Origin: Pseudonocardia ammonioxydans | GTDB taxonomy: Bacteria; Actinomycetota; Actinomycetes; Mycobacteriales; Pseudonocardiaceae | Reading direction: 5' to 3' | NCBI RefSeq assembly: GCF_900115005.1 | Contig: NZ_FOUY01000022.1 | Span: forward strand, 62,001 to 126,000 | Length of the DNA: 64,000 nucleotides | Shown: positions 56,736-64,000 of the stretch, piece by piece | How positions within the stretch are numbered: position 1 is the first letter of the stretch | Layout of the letters: every line of letters starts with the position of its first letter | Program-made: the position numbers and the translations under genes | The notes under the pieces: model-generated | Told to the model about the DNA's origin: nothing | The model's database searches: none | Seen by the model: the letters and a program-made list of their open reading frames with translations, nothing else

Positions 56736-57331
56736 GCAGGACAGGACGCGTCGAGCGCGTCACCAAGGAGACCCGCATCACCGTCGAGATCGACCTGGAC
56801 GGCACCGGGAAGACCGACATCGACACGAAGGTGCCGTTCTACGACCACATGCTGGACGCGTTCGGCAAGCACGGCTCGTTCGACCTGTCCGTGCACGCCG
56901 ACGGCGACATCGAGATCGACGTCCACCACACCGTCGAGGACGTCGCGATCGTGCTGGGGCAGGCGCTGCGGCAGGCGCTGGGCGACAAGACCGGCATCCG
57001 GCGCTTCGGCGACGCCTGGGTCCCGATGGACGAGGCACTCGCCCACGCGGTCGTCGACGTCTCCGGGCGTCCGTACACGGTGTGCACCGGCGAGCCGGAG
57101 ATGATGCGCGGCTTCGTCGTCGGCGGGCACTACCCGACCGTCCTGAACAAGCACGTGTTCGAGTCGCTCGCCTTCCACGGGCACCTCGCGCTGCACGTGC
57201 GGGTGCTCGACGGGCGCGACCCGCACCACATCACCGAGGCGCAGTTCAAGGCGGTCGCCCGCGCGCTGCGCGCGGCCACCGAGGACGACCCGCGGGTGAC
57301 CGGGGTGCCGTCGACAAAGGGTGCGCTCTGA
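56732..57331 (+). CDS. hisB: Imidazoleglycerol-phosphate dehydratase HisB
   Basis: 199-residue single-domain dehydratase (no phosphatase fusion as in E. coli), removing water from imidazoleglycerol phosphate using Mn ions. HMLDAFGKHG, DVHHTVEDVAIVLGQAL and HHITEAQFKAVARALR carry the metal-binding histidines and glutamates. GTG 56732 overlaps hisC. hisH, hisA and hisF do not follow: the next gene converges. Confidence 0.97.
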   Translation: MSRTGRVERVTKETRITVEIDLDGTGKTDIDTKVPFYDHMLDAFGKHGSFDLSVHADGDIEIDVHHTVEDVAIVLGQALRQALGDKTGIRRFGDAWVPMDEALAHAVVDVSGRPYTVCTGEPEMMRGFVVGGHYPTVLNKHVFESLAFHGHLALHVRVLDGRDPHHITEAQFKAVARALRAATEDDPRVTGVPSTKGAL

Positions 57332-57340
57332 CCTGACGCG

Positions 57341-58706
57341 TCACTCGCTCCGGTCATCGCGGCCCATCCGGCGTGCCTCGTCGGGGTCGGCGGCCGTCGG
57401 CGGGGAACCGGGCATCGGTCGCCCGGCCCGTTCCCGCATCGCGTACACCGACACGGCCCCGACGATCCCGGCCACGACGAGCAGGATCCCGGGCAGTACC
57501 GGACTCCCGGAGCCGGCGACCAGGGCCTGTGCGATCAGCGGTGTGGTGCCGCCGGACACCGAGACCGCGAGGTTGTAGCCGATGGCCAGCGAGCCGTAGC
57601 GGGTCCCGACCGGGAACAGGGCGGGCAGCGTTCCGGGCAGGGTGCTGTTGAAGCAGAGCAGCATGAGGCCGATCAGCAGCGCGCCGAGGAACGCCGTCGC
57701 GTACCCGCCCAGGGACATGAGCCAGAACGCGGGCAGGCCGAGCACGATCAGCAGCCCGGCACCGGTGTAGAGGATCGGGTTGCGTCCCACCCGGGTCGGA
57801 GAGCCGCCCGCTCGCGGTGACCAGCACGGCCAGCACCACCATGACCACCAGCACGACCAGCAGGGCCGGGGTGTAGGGGAGCCGGACCGTCTCGGTCAGG
57901 TAGGTCGGCAGGTACTGGGTCAGCGTGTAGTTGGCGACGTTGTGCGCGCACACCAGCCCGATGCAGACCAGCAGCGGCCGCCACGGCCGGACGACGGTCT
58001 CGTGGACCTGTTCGCCGAGCGACGGCTGCTCGTCGCGTTTCTCGGCGTGCTGCTCGTACTCCGGGGTCTCCTCCAGTCGCGAGCGGATGTAGAGCCCGAT
58101 GAGCCCCAGCGGCCCCGCGATGAGGAACGGGATCCGCCAGCCCCAGGACAGCAGCGCCTCCTGCGGCACCACCGCGGTGATCGTGGTGGCCACGGCCGCG
58201 CCGAGCACGTACCCGGTCAGCGTCCCGAACTCCAGGAAGCTGGCCAGGAAACCCCGGCGAGTGTCCGGAGCGTGTTCGCCGAGGTAGGTCATGGCTCCGG
58301 CGTACTCGCCGCCGGTGGAGAAGCCCTGCACGATCCGCGCGGCCAGCAGCAGGACCGCCGACCACATGCCGATGGTCTCGTAGTCGGGGATCAGCCCGAT
58401 GGCGAAGGTCCCGATCGCCATCGTGAGGATCGTGATGGCCAGTACCCGGCGCCGGCCGATCCGGTCACCCAGCGGCCCGAAGACCAGGCCGCCGAGCGGG
58501 CGCATGACGAACGCGACCGCGAAGATGGTGAACGTCGCGATCAGCGATTCGGAGCCACCGGCGAAGAACACCTGGCTGACCGTCGGCACCAGGAACGCGA
58601 AGATGCCGAAGTCGTACCACTCGACCAGGTTGCCCACCGTCGTACCGCTGATCGTCCGCTTGAGCGTGGACGGGCGTACGACCCGAACTCGGTTCCGATC
58701 CGTCAT
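57341..58706 (-). pseudogene. MFS symporter (metabolite:H+ symporter type) interrupted by a frameshift
   Basis: A major facilitator of about 454 residues in the metabolite:proton symporter (MHS/ProP-like) group. The N-terminal part opens TLKRTISGTTVGNLVEWYDF and contains GRRRVLAITILTMA. The frame is broken at about 57793-57795, where one extra G (in GGG) stands against the expected SGRLSDRVGRNP. After that the rest continues in another frame (GRNPILYTGAGLLIVLG and so on) to its stop at 57341. ATG 58706 has GGGAGGCGG upstream. The coding sequence is otherwise intact, so recent inactivation or a sequencing error in a G-run are both possible. Confidence 0.85.
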
Positions 58707-58775
58707 GACCGCCTCCCGTGCGGCCGCGGCTACCCGCTTCCCGCGGCCCGACACCGGGAAGGGCGTGACGAAGAC

Positions 58776-59450
58776 TCACCGGTTCCGCGTCGCTGCCGGT
58801 TGCTGCGGCGTCCGGGACCGCCATCGGCGCTGGGCCAGACAGGCCAGTGCGACGGTCGCCATGAGCCCGCCGTAGACCCCGGCGGCCCAGTCGAGCACCG
58901 GTGCGACCAGCACGAGCAGGTAGGTGGGTGTGCCCGGGGCCGGTGGGCGCCGGGTGCGGTTGCGGCCCCAGCGGGTCGGCCCGCCGGGTTTGGCGACGCC
59001 GAGCCAGGTGGCGAGCATCAGTGCCCCGATCAGGAGCGCGCCCCAGACGAGGTAGATCCCGACCGGGCCGAGACCACCGGCCGCCGACGCGGCGACCGCC
59101 TCCTCGAGCCACCGGCCGAGCCACGCGACGCCGAGGTAGAGACCGCCGACGGTGATCAGGAGCTTGGTGACGACCCAGCGGTGTCGCACGAACCCCCACG
59201 GCGTCAGCACCCCGAGCATCACCCCGGTGTAGGCGGTGGTGAGCGCGAACGGCACCAGCACGTCGTCGTCGAGGACGTGCGCCATCCACAGCGCCGCGTG
59301 GGTGAGGGCGGGGTCGGCGGTACGCAGGGCGAGGAACGACAGGGCGGCCATGCCCACGGCCGTGGCGAGCCACCCGCCGGTGACCAGCACGTGCATGCTC
59401 ACCAGGAGGCGGCGCAGGTGCACGGCCGGACGCGTCGACGCGGCGGTCAT
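58776..59450 (-). CDS. Polytopic membrane protein (DUF2269-like)
   Basis: 224-residue membrane protein with about five hydrophobic segments (LLVSMHVLVTGGWLATAVG, DDDVLVPFALTTAYTGVML, WVVTKLLITVGGLYLGVAW, GIYLVWGALLIGALMLATW, LLVLVAPVLDW). The pattern resembles DUF2269 proteins of unknown function. It starts with ATG 59450, overlapping the stop of the next membrane gene by 4 nt, so the two are translated together. Confidence 0.75.
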   Translation of the reverse strand: MTAASTRPAVHLRRLLVSMHVLVTGGWLATAVGMAALSFLALRTADPALTHAALWMAHVLDDDVLVPFALTTAYTGVMLGVLTPWGFVRHRWVVTKLLITVGGLYLGVAWLGRWLEEAVAASAAGGLGPVGIYLVWGALLIGALMLATWLGVAKPGGPTRWGRNRTRRPPAPGTPTYLLVLVAPVLDWAAGVYGGLMATVALACLAQRRWRSRTPQQPAATRNR

Positions 59451-60148
59451 GTCGCCGCGGGGGCCGGAGCGCCGCGCCGCCACACGACGATGCCGAGCAC
59501 GATCGCCCACAGCCAGGTCAGCGCGGTGAATGGGACGATCACCGCGAAGTCGATGATCACGGCCCCGGCCAGCCAGCCGAGCCCGGCCACCAGGCCGACG
59601 ACGCCCAGCCACCGCGGCAGTCGCCGATCCAGGGTGAGGGCGAGGCCGTGGACGCCGATCATCACACCGACCAGCGCCTGGGCGGTGAAGGCCGTCGCCC
59701 CCAGGACCAGCAGCACCGCCTCGACCTGGGTGAGCAACGCGGCGGGGTCGGCCGCGCCGCCGACGAAGCGGGCGGCGGCCACCGGCAGGGCCATCGCGTG
59801 GAGGCTGAAGTAGACCGCGAACACCGCGGTGGCGACGGCCGCGGTGAGCCGGCCGGCGCGCGCGACGTCGCGGGCGGGGCCCTGCAACCGGTCGCCGAGG
59901 GCAGCCAGCGACACGGCCCACAGCAGCACCGCGGCGATGTTGACCAGGTGTATCGGCCGCCAGGTCGCCGACCGTTCGGCGACGTAGTGCAGCGTCGCCT
60001 CGGCCGACTCGATCGGCGGGTTGCCGTGTGCCGCGGACGGCAGCACGTACAGCACGGTGCCGGCGATCAGGCCGCCGGCGATCCACCGTCGGGACCGCGG
60101 GGTCAGCCGGGGCGGTTCGGTGGTGGTGGCCGTTCCTGAGGTGGACAT
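59447..60148 (-). CDS. Polytopic membrane protein of unknown function
   Basis: 233-residue membrane protein with about six hydrophobic segments (WIAGGLIAGTVLYVLP, LVNIAAVLLWAVSLAAL, TAAVATAVFAVYFSLHAM, VLLVLGATAFTAQALVGVM, WLGVVGLVAGLGWLAGAVI, WLWAIVLGIVVW). I do not recognise the family. AGGAGGAG precedes the ATG, one of the best ribosome-binding sites in the window. It lies directly after the glycosyltransferase gene and overlaps the DUF2269-like gene. Confidence 0.72.
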   Translation of the reverse strand: MSTSGTATTTEPPRLTPRSRRWIAGGLIAGTVLYVLPSAAHGNPPIESAEATLHYVAERSATWRPIHLVNIAAVLLWAVSLAALGDRLQGPARDVARAGRLTAAVATAVFAVYFSLHAMALPVAAARFVGGAADPAALLTQVEAVLLVLGATAFTAQALVGVMIGVHGLALTLDRRLPRWLGVVGLVAGLGWLAGAVIIDFAVIVPFTALTWLWAIVLGIVVWRRGAPAPAAT

Positions 60149-60161
60149 GGTTCTCCTCCTG

Positions 60162-61279
60162 TCATCGGGTCGGTCCGAGGAGCGCGGGCAGCCGGGCCGC
60201 GACGGCGGCGGGGCCGGGCATGGCGGCGATCTCCGCGCGGAGCGCACCGGCCGCCGAGCGCAGGGCGGGGTCGCCCACGAGCCGTTCGAGCTGTGCGCGG
60301 GAGAGCCGCCGCGCGGGTACGGCGAGGCCCGCTCCGGCCGCGGCGACCAGCGCGGCGTTGTGGCGGCGGTCGCCCGCCCCGGGCACGGCCAGCTGTGGCG
60401 TGCCCGTGGCCAGGGCGGCGAGCACGGTCCCGGCGCCGCCGTGGTGCACGACGGCATCCGCATGCGCCAACGCCTCGGCCAACGGCAGTCGGCCGGTGGT
60501 GCGGACGCCCGGAGGCACGTGCAGGCCGGCCGGCGCGCGGACGAGCACGACGTCGGCGTCGAGCCCCGGACGGCCGCGAGCACCGGTCGCAGGTGCCCGG
60601 CACCGCCGGAGCCACCGGCCGTGCTGTGCGAGACGAGCAGCCGCGGCCGATGCCGGGGCCGGGCCAGACACTCGGGCAACCCCCCGGTGCCCGAGAACGG
60701 CACCGGCCGCAGCGGCTCCCCGGTCCGGGTGCCGACCAGGCCCGGCGGTGCGGTGACCAGCCGCACCGCGGGCGGCGGGAGCCGGGACACCCCGAGCCGG
60801 CGGGCCGCTCGCCGCAGCCGCGGGCTGCGGGCGGTCGCCGCGACGAGGTCGTGCCCGTCGAACAGGGTGTTGTCCTGCAGGACGGCCGGGATGCCGAGCC
60901 GTGCGGCGACGACCGCCCCGGCGACGGCCAGGGGCTCGTGCACCACGACGTCCGGTGGGTCCGCCTCGGCGAGAGCGGTGAGCGGCCCGGCCAGCTCGGC
61001 GTTGACCGCACCGAACAGCGCGCCCACCCCGTCGGTGCCGGCCCGTCCCCGCAGGTCACGTACGGCCTGAAGCGGCCGGAGCGGCAGCACTCGGGCGGCG
61101 ACGCGGCCGAGGGACAGGCCCGGCACGACGTCGTCGACCCGCAGGCCGGTCGCGTACCCCGCCACGTCGCCGCCCGCGGCGAGACGCACGTCGTGCCCGG
61201 CCTCGTCCAGCGCCGTGGCGAACGGGACGAGCGGGAGGAGGTGTCCCGGCAGCGGGGCGGCGACGGTCAGGACACGCAC
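60162..61279 (-). pseudogene. GT1-family glycosyltransferase interrupted by a frameshift
   Basis: A GT-B (UGT/MGT-like) glycosyltransferase of about 372 residues in two frames. The N-terminal half starts RVLTVAAPLPGHLLPLVPFA and covers the acceptor domain. The C-terminal half has the NDP-sugar motif HHGGAGTVLAALATGTPQL and AALVAAAGAG. The break is near 60564-60567, a C-run where one base appears lost. Macrolide-inactivating MGT enzymes belong to this family. Downstream of the esterase gene by 52 nt, upstream of the two membrane proteins. The break may be a real mutation or a sequencing error in a homopolymer. Confidence 0.85.
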
Positions 61280-61331
61280 GGCGGCTGCTCCACGCCGGCG
61301 CTACCTCCGCCGGGGCAGGTGGCGTGCGGGG

Positions 61332-62693
61332 TCACGGCTGCTTGCGGAGGTCGGCGGCGTCGACCTCGTCGATGTGCAACAGCAGGTCGTAGGCCCGGCC
61401 CAGGGCCACGTCCACCGAGTTCTCCGCCGGGTCGTAGTAGTTGCCCGCGCTGTAGGCGGGGCGCGGCTCGGCCAGCCAGGAGCGGGCGGGGTCCTCGACC
61501 GTCCGCAGGTCGACCAGGTATGCGGCGTGCGGTACGGCGGCGAGCGTGTGGCCGTTGTGCTCCGGTGGCGGCGGGCCGACCCGGAACTCGCCGAAGCCGT
61601 CGGCGTCCTCGGCGTTGAACGAGCCGCTGGAGAAGCTCGTACCGGCGGTGACCAGGTCGTCGCCGTAGCGGTCGCGCAGCAGGCCGCCGAGCGGCTCCGG
61701 CACGAACCCGCGGTCGATCGGCTCGTAGGCGGCGTGCGCGTTGAAGCTGGACACCATGATCTTGTGCCCGGTCCGCTGCTCCCACCAGGTGATGTTGGCG
61801 AGCATCGAGTGCTCCCGGTGCCGACCCGCCTCGGCCGTCCCCTCCGGGGTCGTGGTGTCGAAGGCGAACTCGCGGGCCACCTGGGCGATCGCGGTCGCCC
61901 GCTGCACCGCCCAGGCGTGATCGTCGGGGTCCGCGCCCGGCCGCGGTCCGGCGTCCTGCAGCATCGCCGCGGCGGACTCGGCCCGTGTCGCGACCGCTCG
62001 GCGCTCCTCGACCGGCAGGCTCATCCGGTCGGCCAGGTACTGCTGCAGGCCCCAGCCCGGAGCCGGCGCGAGCTCGGCGCGGAGGCGGTCGAACACCGGC
62101 CGCAGGTCCGGCTGCTGTGCGTGGACATGGGCGTCGAGTGCGTCGAAGCCGTTCAGTCCGGCGAAGCCGGCGTCCATGCCCAGAAAGCGGACCTCGTCGC
62201 CCGGTTCGGCGCGGGTGTTGCGCTCGCGCATCCACTCGACGAGCTCGAGGAACTCCCGGGTGTCGTGGACGCCGTAGAACGTCTGCAGCTCGTTGCTCAT
62301 GATCGCGCCGGGGTCACCGATGCCGTGCACGACGTAGTCGTCGAGCCGTTCACCGGTCGTCCAGCTGACCTCGCGGGCGAAGGTGCGGAACCCCTTGTCC
62401 TCGACCAGGTAGCGCAGGATCCGGTGCTGTTCGGCGACGAACTCGTGCGAGCTGTGGGTGGCCTCGCCGATGCTCGCGATGCGGGCGTCACCGATCATGT
62501 CGCCGAAGGCCTCCAGGTCCTCGGTGTCGGAGAGCGGGGCGTCGGTACGGATCGGGTACGCCGCCGACCCGAGTGCCGCAACGACCGCGTCACCGGTGTC
62601 CGGGGCGTCCGACGACATCGTGGCGGGGGCGCTCTGGCAGGCGGCTGCCCCGAAGGCGAGTACGGCGACGACGGCCGGGGCGAGGGATCTCAT
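61332..62693 (-). CDS. Erythromycin esterase-family lipoprotein
   Basis: 453-residue protein of the erythromycin esterase (Ere) family, exported as a predicted lipoprotein: signal segment followed by a lipobox-like GAAAC with C19. Catalytic-type residues E77 and H80 lie in IGEATHSSHEF, and a second His occurs in SSFNAHAAYE, matching the conserved pattern of Ere enzymes that open macrolactone rings. Many family members are uncharacterised, so true macrolide esterase activity is not proven. A -10 TACCGT (62707-62702) is 8 nt before the ATG and no ribosome-binding site is visible, so it is likely leaderless. Confidence 0.85.
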   Translation of the reverse strand: MRSLAPAVVAVLAFGAAACQSAPATMSSDAPDTGDAVVAALGSAAYPIRTDAPLSDTEDLEAFGDMIGDARIASIGEATHSSHEFVAEQHRILRYLVEDKGFRTFAREVSWTTGERLDDYVVHGIGDPGAIMSNELQTFYGVHDTREFLELVEWMRERNTRAEPGDEVRFLGMDAGFAGLNGFDALDAHVHAQQPDLRPVFDRLRAELAPAPGWGLQQYLADRMSLPVEERRAVATRAESAAAMLQDAGPRPGADPDDHAWAVQRATAIAQVAREFAFDTTTPEGTAEAGRHREHSMLANITWWEQRTGHKIMVSSFNAHAAYEPIDRGFVPEPLGGLLRDRYGDDLVTAGTSFSSGSFNAEDADGFGEFRVGPPPPEHNGHTLAAVPHAAYLVDLRTVEDPARSWLAEPRPAYSAGNYYDPAENSVDVALGRAYDLLLHIDEVDAADLRKQP

Positions 62694-62701
62694 GGGGACG
62701 G

Positions 62702-62799
62702 ACGGTAGGAACGCGGGCGGCGGCCGCGGATCGCTCCGAGGTGGGAGACCGGGTGGGAGTCCATGATGGTGTGGGGACCCGGGGCACGGTGGGTAGCAT
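62702..62799. promoter_or_regulatory. Divergent promoter region, esterase gene and LuxR-type regulator
   Basis: Minus-strand TACCGT (62702-62707) serves the esterase gene and plus-strand TAGCAT (62794-62799) the regulator gene, with start codons 148 bp apart. The arrangement suggests that the regulator controls the divergent operon, but no clear operator palindrome was found. Confidence 0.4.
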
Positions 62800-62840
62800 C
62801 GGGCGACCGACACCACCCACGGCGACGCGGCGGAGGTGGG

Positions 62841-64000
62841 ATGCCGGCGGCGGAACGGCACCCGGACGGTGGTCTGCACTGCGGCGAGCTGCCGACGACC
62901 ACGGTCCACGTGCCGCACCCGCCCCCGGGATTCGTGGCCCGTCCCCGCCTGGTCCGGCAGCTCTGCACCGGTGTCGCCCGCGGGACCGTACTGGTGTGCG
63001 GCCCGGCGGGCTACGGCAAGTCGAGCCTGGTCACCGACTGGGCGCGGACCGACGGGGTGCCGGTGGCGTGGCTGTCGGCGGACGACGGCGACAACGACCC
63101 GGCCCGGTTCTGGCGGCACGTGGCGCTCGCGGTGGACACCGCCCGGCCCGGCGCCGGTGAGCGGATCGAATCGGTGCTCGACCCGGCGGCCCCGGTCACG
63201 GCGCCCGCGACGGCGTTGATCAACGAGATGGCCGGGGCGTCCGACGAGCTCGTCCTGGTGGTCGACGACTACCACCGGATCCGGGAGGCCGCGGTCCACC
63301 GGTCGGTCGTGCTGCTCCTGGAGCACGCGCCGCCGTCGTTCCGGCTGGTCCTGGCCACCCGTGCGGACCCGCCGCTACCGCTGGCCCGGTTGCGGGCGCA
63401 GGGCCGGTTGAGCGAACTGCGCGCCGCGGACCTGCGCTTCACCGTCGCCGAGGCCGCGCAGCTGCTGCGCGGCACCGTCGTCGACCTGCCCGATGCCGCG
63501 GTCGCCGCGCTCGATGAACGCACCGAGGGCTGGGGAGCCGGGCTGGCGCTGGCCGCCCTGTCGATGCAGGGGCGCACGGACGTCGAGGAGTTCGTGGCGG
63601 CGTTCTCCGGCAGCCACCGGTTCGTGCTCGACTATCTCAGCGAGGAGGTCCTCGACCGGCAGCCGGAGCAGACGCGGACCTTCCTGCTCGAGACCTCCGT
63701 GCTGGACGGTCTCTGCGGGCCGCTGTGCGACGCGCTGCGCGGGAGCAGCGGAGCTCAGCAGCAGCTGGAGGCCCTCGAACGGGACAACGCGTTCGTGCAC
63801 CGCCTCGACGACGCCCGCCACTGGTGGCGTTACCACCACCTGTTCGCCGACCTGCTGCGCGCGCGGTTGCGGCGCGAAGACCCCGAGCGGGAGCCGGAGC
63901 TGCATCGTGCGGCGGCCGACTGGTATCAGCGGCACGGGTTCCCGGACGAGGCGATTCACCACGCCCTGCTCGCGGGGGAGCACGAGCAGGCCGCTCGGCT
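62841..64000 (+). CDS. MalT/LAL-type LuxR-family transcriptional regulator (5' part)
   Basis: First 386 codons of a large STAND-type ATPase regulator, running off the window edge. The N-terminal segment FVARPRLVRQL is followed by Walker A GPAGYGKSS, Walker B LVLVVDDYH, and SFRLVLATRADPPLPLARLR, GWGAGLALAALSMQG and FLLETSVLDGL, the exact layout of MalT-like LAL activators. The C-terminal tetratricopeptide repeats and LuxR helix-turn-helix expected from the family would lie beyond 64000. ATG 62841 has GGAGGTGGG upstream. Divergent from the esterase operon. Confidence 0.9.
   Translation, partial: MPAAERHPDGGLHCGELPTTTVHVPHPPPGFVARPRLVRQLCTGVARGTVLVCGPAGYGKSSLVTDWARTDGVPVAWLSADDGDNDPARFWRHVALAVDTARPGAGERIESVLDPAAPVTAPATALINEMAGASDELVLVVDDYHRIREAAVHRSVVLLLEHAPPSFRLVLATRADPPLPLARLRAQGRLSELRAADLRFTVAEAAQLLRGTVVDLPDAAVAALDERTEGWGAGLALAALSMQGRTDVEEFVAAFSGSHRFVLDYLSEEVLDRQPEQTRTFLLETSVLDGLCGPLCDALRGSSGAQQQLEALERDNAFVHRLDDARHWWRYHHLFADLLRARLRREDPEREPELHRAAADWYQRHGFPDEAIHHALLAGEHEQAAR

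Noticed and set aside
57341..61279. Mobile element or phage remnant explaining the two broken genes
   Set aside because: No transposase, inverted terminal repeats, target duplications or compositional shift were seen. Single-base frameshifts in G/C runs explain both.

Overview
The window is very high-GC DNA from an actinobacterium. Three things point to a mycelial or rod-shaped member of the Pseudonocardiaceae, and Pseudonocardia is my best guess (an inference that cannot be checked here): the murein/division cluster continuing as ftsZ-pgeF-yggS-sepF-yggT-divIVA, an actinobacterial-type T-box in front of ileS, and many -10 elements (TANNNT) lying 6-9 nt upstream of start codons with no Shine-Dalgarno, the usual leaderless pattern. 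No tRNA, rRNA, CRISPR array, integrase or insertion sequence was seen.

Layout. Positions 1-1174 hold a leftward MoxR-type AAA ATPase. Positions 1557-25343 are a rightward dcw cluster: mraZ, rsmH, ftsL, ftsI, murE, murF, mraY, murD, ftsW, murG, murC, ftsQ, ftsZ, pgeF, yggS, sepF, yggT, divIVA. Many junctions overlap by 1-4 nt, so the block is probably translated as a coupled operon with extra control points before mraZ and ftsZ. Positions 25429-38483 carry a membrane-anchored CxxC protein, T-box-controlled ileS, a metallo-beta-lactamase-fold hydrolase, a methyltransferase, lspA, an rluD-type pseudouridine synthase, an exported hypothetical protein and dnaE. Positions 38544-47628 carry a PaaX-type regulator, a SulP transporter fused to a beta-carbonic anhydrase domain, thioredoxin, a cupin, a PemK-like protein, an autoregulated TetR, an MFS exporter and an ABC-F ATPase with an attenuator-like leader. 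Positions 47635-57331 carry a LON-domain protein, an NrtR-type regulator divergent from nadA-nadB-nadC, an AlkZ-like winged-helix protein, and hisD-hisC-hisB. The last part (57341-64000) is accessory: a frameshifted MFS symporter, two membrane proteins, a frameshifted GT1 glycosyltransferase and an erythromycin-esterase-family lipoprotein, divergent from a MalT/LuxR-type regulator cut by the window edge.

Most notable. MurG is predicted as a 1339-residue protein. Its catalytic part (about 354 residues) is preceded by about 985 residues of low-complexity sequence, including two collagen-like Gly-X-Y stretches, Asn-Gly pentapeptides, a GGPQ block and a perfect 12-copy 9-bp tandem repeat. FtsL, FtsZ, SepF and the CxxC protein beside DivIVA also carry long disordered regions, so this divisome seems unusually rich in them. 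Other points worth a look: a three-codon reading frame (Met-Glu-Leu-stop) and Shine-Dalgarno-sequestering hairpins before the ABC-F gene, a carbonic anhydrase domain lacking the arginine of its Asp-Arg dyad, a 6 x 17-bp repeat just before that gene, a palindromic operator inside the tetR promoter spacer, and paired palindromes before ftsZ.
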